NCBI GenBank assembly: GCA_947624785.1
Contig: CANQLV010000011.1
Span: forward strand, 30,529 to 94,528
Direction of reading: 5' to 3'
DNA length: 64,000 bases
Source: Akkermansia muciniphila
GTDB taxonomy: Bacteria > Verrucomicrobiota > Verrucomicrobiia > Verrucomicrobiales > Akkermansiaceae
A program made the position numbers and the translations under genes. A model generated the notes under the pieces. That model was not told where the DNA came from. It made no database searches and worked only from the letters and a program-made list of their open reading frames with translations. Each line of letters starts with the position of its first letter. The first letter of the stretch is position 1. Shown here one piece after another: positions 26,685 through 35,119 of the stretch.

Positions 26685-27896
26685 CTATTTTCCTCCATAG
26701 GGCAGGTTGCGGTACGCATGGGCCCCCCCGATGACGGCCCAGAAGACGGCGGATAGTCCGGAGCCGGCGGCAAAAACGTACCCTTCCGCAATCATGTGGA
26801 CGGTGAAGAGGGCCAGGGCCGCCTGCGCCGGGGAAACGGGCGGCGAGCCCGGCGCGCGGAACGGGCGTTTGAGCAGGTTGCCGAACAGGATGAAGAGGAA
26901 GGGAATTCCCCCCAGCAGGCCCGTCATGGCGAACACGGCCCCGTAGGACGTGCCCGGTTCAATGATGCCGGTCACCAGGGATTGCTTGAATGAAATGATT
27001 TTCTGGGAGGCGAATCCCACGCCGTACAGGGGGGAGGACAGAAACTCGGTCGCGCGGTCTTCCCACAACTGGGTGCGGGAGGACATGGCGCTCCCCATGC
27101 TCAGGTTGGCCTGCTGCTTGGCAAGCGTGTTGGCGCCGAAGTGCTGGACAAAGGGAACCAGCAGGATGCCCAGGAAGAACAGGGCGAGCAGCACCCGGAA
27201 GAGCTTTTTGGGGGAATGCCTGAAGTACATGAAGAAGACGTACCCCACCCCCATCAGGGTGGCTACCAGGGCGGAGCGGGAGGCGGAAAGCAGGATGGAG
27301 CCCAGGCAGGCGACCATCAGGCCCAGGCGGATATAAAGTTCCTTTTTGCCGGGATTCCGGTTTTCCATGTGAATAACGGTCAGGTAAACCAGCCCCAGCC
27401 CGGCGAGCAGGCCCAGCGTGATGGATTGCCAGACCAGCCCCCCGAAGAGGCCCGCCACATTGATCATCTCACTGGTGTTGTAGCGCATGTAGTTGATGCC
27501 CAGGAAGTAGCCGATGAAGGATCCGGCCCCGATGAAGACGCAGAAGCGCATGAGCCAGAGGAACAGGTTCAGGCGGAACGCGTTCAACAGGCGGGAGGAA
27601 GTCAGGGGGGTAAGCGCCAGCAGGAGGAGAAGGAAGTAGGCCAGGCGGTACCAGGGCTTGAAAATGGCGGGCGGATGGTTGAACGCCAGGCTGAGGACGC
27701 ACGCCGCCGCCATGATGACCAGGGGCATGCTGGTTTTCTTCATTTTCGTCACGCACACCGCGGCGGCCACCGCCAGCATCACGGGATACAGGGGGGAAAG
27801 AAAGGAGATGGCGCCCGTCATGGTGGAGGCGATCGCCGCCATCACCAGGAATGACCAGGTTCCGTGTTTCTTGATGTATTGCAGAAGGGGTGCCAT
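26685..27896 (-). CDS. O-antigen ligase / Wzy polymerase-like membrane protein
   Basis: 403 residues with 10-12 helices. The Wzy_C-like region SILLSASRSALVATLMGVGY is followed by a large loop containing SSRTQLWEDRATEFLSSPLYGVGF, the pattern of O-antigen ligases and polymerases that join undecaprenyl-linked units in the periplasm. As the only clear member of this family in the operon it is the best candidate for the capsule polymerase. It starts 16 bases after the preceding stop. Confidence 0.85.
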   Translation of the reverse strand: MAPLLQYIKKHGTWSFLVMAAIASTMTGAISFLSPLYPVMLAVAAAVCVTKMKKTSMPLVIMAAACVLSLAFNHPPAIFKPWYRLAYFLLLLLALTPLTSSRLLNAFRLNLFLWLMRFCVFIGAGSFIGYFLGINYMRYNTSEMINVAGLFGGLVWQSITLGLLAGLGLVYLTVIHMENRNPGKKELYIRLGLMVACLGSILLSASRSALVATLMGVGYVFFMYFRHSPKKLFRVLLALFFLGILLVPFVQHFGANTLAKQQANLSMGSAMSSRTQLWEDRATEFLSSPLYGVGFASQKIISFKQSLVTGIIEPGTSYGAVFAMTGLLGGIPFLFILFGNLLKRPFRAPGSPPVSPAQAALALFTVHMIAEGYVFAAGSGLSAVFWAVIGGAHAYRNLPYGGK

Positions 27897-27912
27897 GCTG
27901 TTCAGGGGAAAA

Positions 27913-28896
27913 TCATGCGGACGGGGAAGGCGTTCCTATCCGGTAGCCCAGGCGTTCCAGTTGCGGGAGCAGGGAGGCCATCCGCGCTTCCCAGGGAGCG
28001 TGTTCGCAGGCCGCCCGGTAGTTTTTATCCACCAGGTCCTGATAGGAGGAAATGTTCGTTAAAAGGTTCGTGATCTCTTCATGGGCGTTCCGTTCGCTTA
28101 TTTCAACGACGGGATTGTACCCCAGCAGGTTGACCAGTTCCTGCGGGGCCCTGCCTGCCGGGAGCGTGCGGGACAGCATGCATTCCCAGTAGCGCTGGGT
28201 CAGGGTTTCCACCTCTCCGGCCATGGCCGGGTGCGTATCGCAGCGGGGGTAGGAGACGGTGATTTTTACGGAGGCCAGCCCTTCGCAGAGGGAGCGGAAG
28301 TCCGGGAACAGGAGGGGACCCTCCGCGGCGGGGAACAGATGGACCCATTCGGGATGTTCCCGGCAGGCCCGGACGGCGGCGCGGTGGAAAAAGGGCATCT
28401 GCCTGCCGAGCTCCAGAATATCGGCGGGCCTTTCCCGGAGGTCCTTCCCGGGCAGGTAGCCCGCCGGGTCAATGCCTTCCGGAACGTGGACGGTCCGGAT
28501 CCGGGGCAGTTCCTTCCGGACGTGTTCGCAGACCTGGGAGGAGGTGCACAGGAAGGTGCGGACGTGGTGGCGCTTCAGGGAGGAGATGAGGCGCGGCCAG
28601 TACCGCGGCCAGACGTCCCACAGCATGGGGATGATTTCATGCGTGTAGGCGTACGGCCATGCGAAGGAGTCCGGATAGCCCGCGCCGGGGACCAGCAGGG
28701 CGTTCCGGCGGGAGGAAAGCGGAGGCAGGTTGGCGGACAGCTTCAGCCGGGCCACCGCCAGCAGCGCGGACCAGGGAAGGGCGCGCCTGCGCTTGAGGCC
28801 GCCCCCGCGGGCCTGCCACGCCCGGGCGAACCAGTCCATGAAGAACTGGTGGTTCCCCTTTTTGCGGACAGGTTCCAGCAGAAGAAGCTTTTTCAT
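27913..28896 (-). CDS. Putative glycosyltransferase, GT-B fold, divergent
   Basis: 327 residues from the ATG at 28894-28896 (MKKLLLLEPVRKKGNHQFFM), which overlaps the preceding stop as ATGA. It lacks the normal EX7E motif of GT4. The region with VHVPEGIDPAGY and then CDTHPAMAGEVETLTQRYWECMLSR resembles the end of CgeB-like or Glyco_trans_1_2 proteins, with a late Glu-containing helix. The role as a transferase is inferred from fold-like pattern and from its place among GT4 genes. Confidence 0.7.
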   Translation of the reverse strand: MKKLLLLEPVRKKGNHQFFMDWFARAWQARGGGLKRRRALPWSALLAVARLKLSANLPPLSSRRNALLVPGAGYPDSFAWPYAYTHEIIPMLWDVWPRYWPRLISSLKRHHVRTFLCTSSQVCEHVRKELPRIRTVHVPEGIDPAGYLPGKDLRERPADILELGRQMPFFHRAAVRACREHPEWVHLFPAAEGPLLFPDFRSLCEGLASVKITVSYPRCDTHPAMAGEVETLTQRYWECMLSRTLPAGRAPQELVNLLGYNPVVEISERNAHEEITNLLTNISSYQDLVDKNYRAACEHAPWEARMASLLPQLERLGYRIGTPSPSA

Positions 28897-30065
28897 GGGT
28901 TCACCTCCTTGAGCATGCCGTTCCATTCGCGGATGATCCGTTCCAGCGTGAAGAATTGTTCCTGCGCGCGCGCCTTCCGCGCGTACGGGGCCAGGTCCTC
29001 CCCGGCCATGGCGTGCATGGCGCCGCACAGGGCGCGGCTGTCCCCGGCGGGGAACAGGCGGCCCGCTCCGCTGTCCCGGATGAGTTCCCGGCAGATGGGG
29101 ATGTCCGCGGCGATGACGGGGAGGCCGCAGCTCATGGCCTCAATCTGCACGAGGCCGAAGCCCTCGCACCGGGAGGGGAAGATCAGAACGGCGTGTTTGG
29201 GGTATTCCCGCTCCATGGCTGCGTGGCTGCCGTGCAGGTGAACGCGGGATTGCAGGCCGTGTTCCCGGATGAATTCCTCCATCCACGGGCGCAGGGGGCC
29301 GTCTCCGTACACGTGCAGGTTCCATTCCCCGTTATTCCTGCTGAATTCCCCGAACGCCTCCAGGGCCAGGTCCGCCCCCTTGTGGGAGGACAGGGAGCCC
29401 GCGAAGACGAACGTTTTTGACGTCAGCGAGGAATGCCGTTCCGCCGTGAAGCTGGCCGGGTTGTAGATGCGCCGCGTTGCCAGGTGCTGGTGAGTTTCAA
29501 AGTTCCGCCTGTCGTGGTCCGACAGGACGACGATTTGATCGAAGCGGTGGTAGAACCGCTTGAGCGCGTGGTGGAAGTAACGGGAGAAATGGGCCCCCTT
29601 GAACCCGAAGTAGTCTTCATAGGCCGCATGGGACCAGGAGATGATTCTGGTGCGGGGGGAAAGCCGCGGCCGGAGCAGGGCGAGCAGCAGGGAGTCCTCA
29701 AAGCCGGACCCGAAGACGACGGCGTCATATTGGTGGCGGTTGATGTGGCTGGTGAGGCGCTTTTTAAAGGAATGCGTGTACCTCAGGAAAGCGTACGCGC
29801 CCGCGCCCGCGGAGGAGGAGAACAGCGGAGTCCTGGTGACGAGCCTGTCCGTCACGGAACGCCTTATTTTCTCATAAACGTTCATTTCATGGTGGAAGAA
29901 GCGGATATTCTCCAGGTCCAGCCCGTACGCGTTTTCCAGCGGTGGCCGCCGCAGGCAGTACACGCTGATTTCATGCTCCCGGCACAGCGCATTCATGATG
30001 CGCGTCAGGACGCGGGAGACTCCCCCCACGCCGAAACGTTCCCAGGCGATGAAACAGATATTCAT
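28893..30065 (-). CDS. Glycosyltransferase family 4
   Basis: 390 residues. MNICFIAWERFGVGGVSRVL starts the acceptor domain, FVFAGSLSSHKGADLALEAF starts the donor domain, and FPSRCEGFGLVQIEAMSCGLPVIA is the EX7E region. Soluble and predicted cytosolic or peripheral. Separated by 22 bases from the GT4 stop upstream. Confidence 0.92.
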   Translation of the reverse strand: MNICFIAWERFGVGGVSRVLTRIMNALCREHEISVYCLRRPPLENAYGLDLENIRFFHHEMNVYEKIRRSVTDRLVTRTPLFSSSAGAGAYAFLRYTHSFKKRLTSHINRHQYDAVVFGSGFEDSLLLALLRPRLSPRTRIISWSHAAYEDYFGFKGAHFSRYFHHALKRFYHRFDQIVVLSDHDRRNFETHQHLATRRIYNPASFTAERHSSLTSKTFVFAGSLSSHKGADLALEAFGEFSRNNGEWNLHVYGDGPLRPWMEEFIREHGLQSRVHLHGSHAAMEREYPKHAVLIFPSRCEGFGLVQIEAMSCGLPVIAADIPICRELIRDSGAGRLFPAGDSRALCGAMHAMAGEDLAPYARKARAQEQFFTLERIIREWNGMLKEVNP

Positions 30066-30087
30066 GAGTAAACGGAAAGGGTTCGGT

Positions 30088-31227
30088 TCATCTGGGCTTT
30101 CCCGCCAGGGTGGAGAGCAGGTTTTCCCACAGTCCGGTGACGCGGGATTTGCCGAATTTCCCGCTGCTCCGGAAGCAGGCCTCGGACATGGCTTCCCTCT
30201 TCCCTCCGTCCCTCATCAGGTCCAGGAGCCGGGCGGCGTACTGCTCCAGGTCAAAGGGAGGGACCAGGATTCCGGTCCGGTCCGGTTCAATGATGTCCCG
30301 CACGGCGGTAAAGGATTCAAAGGCCATCGGGATGCAGCCGTGCTGCATGCCTTCAATCAGGACCATGCCGAAGCCCTCAAAGGTGGACGTCATGCACAGG
30401 ATTCCGGCTTTGCGGTAGTATTCTTCCGGATGATCCGTGGCTCCTTCAAAGGAATAGTTGGCGCAGCCTAATTCCTCGGCCAGCGCGGCCAGGTATTCCC
30501 GGTCCGGGCCGTCCCCCACGATGCGCAGGAACCAGCCGGGTTCCCGGCGGCAGGCCATGCTCCATATCTTCAGCAGGCGGTCCACCCCCTTCACCGGATT
30601 GTCCAGCCTGCCCACGAACAGGACTTCCCTGGCCTTTCCGGAAGGGAGGCACCCGTTCTCAAAGGAATTCATGTTGGGGATGGCGGTGATCTTCTCCTTC
30701 CGGACTCCCGGCAGAAAATCGTAAAAGTCCTGTTTGAAGGACTCAGACAGGACGACGAAGGCGTCCGCCTGCGCGATGCGGAGGTAGAAATTCCTGCGCC
30801 ACGTGACGTTGTAATACATCCTTTTCAGGGAAGGCGCGCGGAGGCGGCCGCGGATGTCCGAGTGGTGCATGTCCACGATGGCGGGAGCTTTTCCGGAAAA
30901 GGCTTCCAGAAGGCGCTTCCTGCCTGCCGGGCCGGGAAACAGGGCGCCCGCGCCCAGCAGTTCCCCGTCATGAATGATGATCTCCGGCTGCCGCTCCTCC
31001 ATGACCTGCCTGAAAGCCGCCTGCCGCTCCTCCCTTATCCGGGAGGAAGGCGTGGGCAGGATTTCCTGAATCCCGGAAAAGGGCCCGTAGGGGGTGTTCC
31101 GGTACCAGCTCACGATGGTGCATTCGTGCCCATGGGCCTGCAATTCATGAATCAGATTGCACATGGTGCGCTCCACCCCGCCGCAGGATGGATTGAGCGT
31201 GCCCATGAAACAAAAGAGAATCTTCAT
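30088..31227 (-). CDS. Glycosyltransferase family 4
   Basis: 379 residues. MKILFCFMGTLNPSCGGVER is the N-terminus, VLFVGRLDNPVKGVDRLLKIW begins the donor domain, and TFEGFGMVLIEGM is the EX7E motif. It is clearly related to the next two GT4 genes upstream (31242 and 32426), with which it shares the xxVGRLxxxxKxxDRLLxxW and GxLVPPF blocks, so the three look like tandem duplicates that have diverged. The ATG at 31225-31227 is chosen, 14 bases after the preceding stop. Confidence 0.92.
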   Translation of the reverse strand: MKILFCFMGTLNPSCGGVERTMCNLIHELQAHGHECTIVSWYRNTPYGPFSGIQEILPTPSSRIREERQAAFRQVMEERQPEIIIHDGELLGAGALFPGPAGRKRLLEAFSGKAPAIVDMHHSDIRGRLRAPSLKRMYYNVTWRRNFYLRIAQADAFVVLSESFKQDFYDFLPGVRKEKITAIPNMNSFENGCLPSGKAREVLFVGRLDNPVKGVDRLLKIWSMACRREPGWFLRIVGDGPDREYLAALAEELGCANYSFEGATDHPEEYYRKAGILCMTSTFEGFGMVLIEGMQHGCIPMAFESFTAVRDIIEPDRTGILVPPFDLEQYAARLLDLMRDGGKREAMSEACFRSSGKFGKSRVTGLWENLLSTLAGKPR

Positions 31228-31241
31228 TGAAAGGTGGCCGG

Positions 31242-32429
31242 TTAGTGCTGAAACAGGGAATTCCATTCCCGGACGACGTTCGCCGGGGAGAAGAGGGCGG
31301 CATGCTGGGGGCCTGCCTGCGCCATGGCGGCGCGGAGGGGGGCGTCCTGCATCAGGCGGAGGAGCCGGCGCGCGTATTCCTCCTCGTCAAAGGGGGGAAC
31401 CAGGATGCCGGTTTCACCGGGGATGACGAGGTCGCGCACGGCGGCGTAGCTGTTGAAGGCCACGGGAACGCAGCCGTGCTGCATGGCTTCCGGCAGAACC
31501 AGGCCGAAGCCCTCAAACGTGGAGGTCATGCAGAAGATGGAGGCCCGCCGGTAATAGGGGGCCGGGTTTTGGAAGCCTTCAAAGGAGACGTTGGTCAGTT
31601 GCAGGCGCTGCGCCAGTTCTTTCAGGGCGGCGGCGTCCGGGCCGTCTCCCACAATATCCAGGCGCCAGTCCGGCAGGTTTTTTCCGGCGCGCGCCCAGAT
31701 CCTCAGCAGCCTGTCCACGCCCTTGACGGAGTTGTCCAGCCTGCCGACGAAGAGGACGCGTTTTTCCTTTTCCTGAGGCAGGGGCGGCGCTCCAATCGGC
31801 GGGACGGGGTTGGGAATGGCCGCCAGTTTTTCCGCAGGCGTGCCGGGGGCCAGCAGACGGAATTCCTCCATGCCGCCGTGGGAAAGGGTGACGATGCGGT
31901 CATAGTTGGCGGCCAGTTCCCGGAACAGGCTTTTTTGCAGCCGCCGCGCCCGGAGCCGCTTGACGGGGAGCGCCAGCGCGTTGAACAGGAAGTTCCTGCA
32001 TTTTCCGGAGAAGGAGGCGGCGCCCCGGCGCTTGTGGACAAGATGGTAATAACGCAGGGCGGAGTATTGGGAGCTGTGCTGCACGGCGACCAGCTTGACG
32101 GGAGCCTCCTCCATTTGAGTGCGTGTCCGGAAAATTCCCCAGCGGCCCGCGACGCCCCCCTCCGTCTGGTCAATAAGTACGTCCGTCTTCTCCTCCCGCA
32201 GCAGTTTCAGCAGGTAGTCCCTTTCTCCGCTGAGGGAAAGGCCGGAAGGCAGGAAGGTGAGGGGGACGGGCGCAAAATACGTTTCCCCCAGCCTGTTTTT
32301 CTCACGGCAGAGCAGCAGAACCCTGTGTCCGGCGTCCCGCAGTATTTCAGCCAGGCCATGGGTGGCGCGCTCCATGCCGCCCTGCTTGCCCAAAGGCTCG
32401 TAAGGGAGATAGATGACGATGTTGCTCAT
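31242..32429 (-). CDS. Glycosyltransferase family 4
   Basis: 395 residues from the ATG at 32427-32429 (MSNIVIYLPYEPLGKQGGME), which overlaps the preceding stop by ATGA. Donor-domain blocks are VLFVGRLDNSVKGVDRLLRIW and TFEGFGLVLPEAM, the latter the EX7E motif. Close paralogue of the genes on both sides. Specific sugar unknown. Confidence 0.92.
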   Translation of the reverse strand: MSNIVIYLPYEPLGKQGGMERATHGLAEILRDAGHRVLLLCREKNRLGETYFAPVPLTFLPSGLSLSGERDYLLKLLREEKTDVLIDQTEGGVAGRWGIFRTRTQMEEAPVKLVAVQHSSQYSALRYYHLVHKRRGAASFSGKCRNFLFNALALPVKRLRARRLQKSLFRELAANYDRIVTLSHGGMEEFRLLAPGTPAEKLAAIPNPVPPIGAPPLPQEKEKRVLFVGRLDNSVKGVDRLLRIWARAGKNLPDWRLDIVGDGPDAAALKELAQRLQLTNVSFEGFQNPAPYYRRASIFCMTSTFEGFGLVLPEAMQHGCVPVAFNSYAAVRDLVIPGETGILVPPFDEEEYARRLLRLMQDAPLRAAMAQAGPQHAALFSPANVVREWNSLFQH

Positions 32430-33586
32430 GGTTGTTCTTGCAGGCATTCCATCCAGAGGGAAATTATTTGTTCCGGTTGGTAATTGGTTAATACCCTGGT
32501 GCTGGGCGGCACGTAGGGGCCGCTCATCAGTTCATCCATCTCCCGGGCGAAGAGGCGCAGGCTGAAGGGAGGGACAAGCCTTCCCGTCTCCCGGTCCGGC
32601 AGCATGTCTTCAGCAGCGTGGAAGCTGTTGAAGACGATGGGGGTGCAGCCGTAGGAAAGGGCTTCGTTAATCACCATGGGCATGCCTTCGTGCGTGGAGG
32701 TGAGGCAGAGTATCCGGGCCTTCCGGTAGTAGGGCGCGGGGTCCTGCACGCCTTCAAAGTGGACGTTTTCCAGTTTCAGCCGTGCCGCCAGCCGTTCCAG
32801 GTTGCCGCGTTCCGGGCCGTCCCCGACCAGGTAGAGGCGCCAGTCCGGATGCAGGGGCTGCACTTTTTTCCAGACCTTCAGCAGGCGGTCCGCCTTCTTG
32901 GGGGAATCCACCAGCCGCCCCACGTACAGGACGGCGTTTTCCTTCCCGGAATGGTCGGGCTGCACGGCGTCATAAGTCAGCAGGTTGGGGATGGCGTACA
33001 GGCGCGCCCTTTCCGGCGCGCCCGCCAGTTGAAGGGCGTCCTCCGTGTAGCGGGGGGAAAGGAACACCACCTTGTCCGAGCCGCGGAACATGTCCCTGTA
33101 CTTCCTCCTCTTGTTGCTGACGGCCACATGCTTTTTGTACGGCAGAAGCGCCCGTCGCAGCAGCGTTTTCACAGTGTCGCCCCAGGTGCTGAAATCCTTC
33201 CGGAGCAGGGCGGAAAAGTAGTCCAGCCCGGTATGGACGTCAAAGGATATCCAGGAGACGATGGTTGCCCGGACGGAAAGGCGCTCATGGCTGAAAAAGA
33301 AGGAGTCGTCCTGGTTGGCGCCGCAGTTGATGATGCAGTCCGCCTGCTGCCCGGCGCACAGCGCTTCCACGTACTCCCTGTTTTCCGCGCAGGAGAGCGT
33401 GTCTGCGCGGGGAAGGAGGAAATAGGCCGGTTCCGCAGGGAGCGGGTCCGCGCCCGCGCCCCGGAGAGACAGGAAGGAAACCCGGTGGCCGTGCCGTGAC
33501 AGGGCCTGCGCCAGAAGATACGCCGCCCGCTCCGTTCCGCCCGCATGGGGCAGGATGGGATGGTCAAAATAGAAGAGCAGGTTCAT
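32426..33586 (-). CDS. Glycosyltransferase family 4
   Basis: 386 residues. MNLLFYFDHPILPHAGGTER starts the acceptor domain, VLYVGRLVDSPKKADRLLKVW the donor domain, and THEGMPMVINEAL the EX7E motif. The ATG at 33584-33586 is used; longer frame upstream lies in the 3' end of the neighbouring GT2. Third member of the GT4 tandem set. Confidence 0.92.
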   Translation of the reverse strand: MNLLFYFDHPILPHAGGTERAAYLLAQALSRHGHRVSFLSLRGAGADPLPAEPAYFLLPRADTLSCAENREYVEALCAGQQADCIINCGANQDDSFFFSHERLSVRATIVSWISFDVHTGLDYFSALLRKDFSTWGDTVKTLLRRALLPYKKHVAVSNKRRKYRDMFRGSDKVVFLSPRYTEDALQLAGAPERARLYAIPNLLTYDAVQPDHSGKENAVLYVGRLVDSPKKADRLLKVWKKVQPLHPDWRLYLVGDGPERGNLERLAARLKLENVHFEGVQDPAPYYRKARILCLTSTHEGMPMVINEALSYGCTPIVFNSFHAAEDMLPDRETGRLVPPFSLRLFAREMDELMSGPYVPPSTRVLTNYQPEQIISLWMECLQEQP

Positions 33587-33615
33587 GGCGGCGGAACGGG
33601 AAGTGAAAGGGGATA

Positions 33616-34392
33616 TTACCGGGTTTGGAAAAAGTAGCGGAGGGGGTTGCCCGTGGTGGCCGCCTTGGACAACAGCCGGGTGACGCCGTAGTGCCACGGG
33701 CAGGGGAGGCTGTTTTTCCTGAAGGCCTGCCTGTTCTGGCGCGTATTGCGCAGGATGGCCCGCAGGCCCGCCGTGCTGGAGCCGCCGGTGCGCATGAAGA
33801 CGATGTTGCGGTCGATATAGGCCGTGGAGATGCGGTTCTTTTCAATGAAGCGGAGCATCAGCTCAAAATCCGCCGCGCTGCCGATGGAGGGGTCAAAGCC
33901 GCCGTAGCGGGTGAAGCAGTCCTTTTTGCAGTAAAACGTGGGGTGCGCCGGGCACCATCCGCGCTGGAAGGAGCCGGGCTTGTAGTCCGTTCCGCGCCAT
34001 GTCCGGACGACTTTCCGGGCCGAGTTGATGTAATGCAGGTTGCCGTGGACGGCGTCCGTCCCATGCCGCGCGAAGGCTCCGGCGATGGTTTCCAGAACGC
34101 CGTTGTCCTGATAGTAGTCATCCGCGTTCAGGAAGCCGAGGACGTCTCCGGAACTCATGCGGACTCCCTTGTTCATGGCGTCGTAAATGCCGTTGTCCGG
34201 TTCGGAAATCCATTTCAGCCTCCCGTGGAAGCGCTCTTCAGTGTCCTGAAGCATTTCCCGGGTGCCGTCCGTGCTGCCGCCGTCCACGACCAGATATTCA
34301 TACCCGGTCCAGGACTGCGCCAGCACGCTTTCCAGGGTGTCCCGGAGAGTGGCGGCGCTGTTGCGGCAAACGGTGACGACGGTGATTTTCAT
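33616..34392 (-). CDS. Glycosyltransferase family 2 (WcaE/WcaA-like)
   Basis: 258 residues. MKITVVTVCRNSAATLRDTL is the start, VVDGGSTDGT is the nucleotide-binding block, NGIYDAMNKGV and GFLNADDYY (DxD) follow, and AHPTFYCKKDCFTRYGGFDP is the acceptor-side signature seen in colanic-acid-type GT2 enzymes. Probably the first non-initiating transferase of the operon, because it follows the export and kinase genes directly. Confidence 0.93.
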   Translation of the reverse strand: MKITVVTVCRNSAATLRDTLESVLAQSWTGYEYLVVDGGSTDGTREMLQDTEERFHGRLKWISEPDNGIYDAMNKGVRMSSGDVLGFLNADDYYQDNGVLETIAGAFARHGTDAVHGNLHYINSARKVVRTWRGTDYKPGSFQRGWCPAHPTFYCKKDCFTRYGGFDPSIGSAADFELMLRFIEKNRISTAYIDRNIVFMRTGGSSTAGLRAILRNTRQNRQAFRKNSLPCPWHYGVTRLLSKAATTGNPLRYFFQTR

Positions 34393-34447
34393 GGCGGCGG
34401 ATGCGGGGAAAAAGCGGGCGTGCCGCCTTTCCCGGCGGAAGAAGGGG

Positions 34448-35110
34448 TTACAGGCGGAATTTTTTCAGCATGTTGGCATTGTGGGCGTCCGTTCCCCACC
34501 ACCGGTACAGGTTTTCCTTCTGGAATTTCCGGGCGGCTGCCTGGCAGGACTTCCCGTAAAGGCCGAACAGGGAGCCTATGTTGCCCTGGAAGCTGATTCC
34601 CTGTGAGGCGAGGGCAGCCAGTTCCTCCGGGGGCATGATCTTCCCGTAGCGTTCCGGATGGGCCAGGACGGGAATGAAGCCTTTCTCCTGGACCAGTTGG
34701 AGCCTGTCCCTCCAGGCGCTGGGAAGGCGGAACTGGGGCAGCTCCACGAGCAGGTGCCTGCCGTCGTGGCTGAGCAGCTCTTCTTCCTCAAGCGCCTCTT
34801 CAAAATGGCGGTCCAGCATGTATTCCGCCGCCAGCCGCAGGTTGAAATCCCGGTCCGGCAGGGCGTCCAGAAGCTGCTGGAAGCGGGCTTTCAGGCGGGC
34901 GGGCGTGTTGGAGGGATAGCGGCTGCTGATGTGGGGGGTGCAATAGGCTCCCTTGAACCCTTTCTCTTTCAGCCGGGAAATGATTTCCAGACTGTCCTGG
35001 AGGGTGCGCGCTCCGTCGTCCACGCCCCACAGCAAATGACAGTGCATGTCTATTCCGTCCGGACAGAGCGCAGCGGTTTTAAGCCTGGGTTGAAAGAGGG
35101 AGGAAAACAA
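34448..35110 (-). CDS. PHP-family protein-tyrosine phosphatase (CpsB/YwqE-like)
   Basis: A 220-residue metal-dependent phosphatase expected to dephosphorylate the tyrosine kinase encoded just upstream. PHP motifs are DMHCHLLWGVDDGA (HCH at 23-25), CTPHIS, AAEYMLD, LLVELP, PVLAHPERY and GTDAH near the C-terminus, which together supply the metal ligands. The first codon appears to be TTG at 35108-35110, since the next Met is inside the first metal motif. It starts 9 bases after the kinase stop. Confidence 0.9.
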   Translation of the reverse strand: MFSSLFQPRLKTAALCPDGIDMHCHLLWGVDDGARTLQDSLEIISRLKEKGFKGAYCTPHISSRYPSNTPARLKARFQQLLDALPDRDFNLRLAAEYMLDRHFEEALEEEELLSHDGRHLLVELPQFRLPSAWRDRLQLVQEKGFIPVLAHPERYGKIMPPEELAALASQGISFQGNIGSLFGLYGKSCQAAARKFQKENLYRWWGTDAHNANMLKKFRL

Positions 35111-35119
35111 GGCCGGGAA

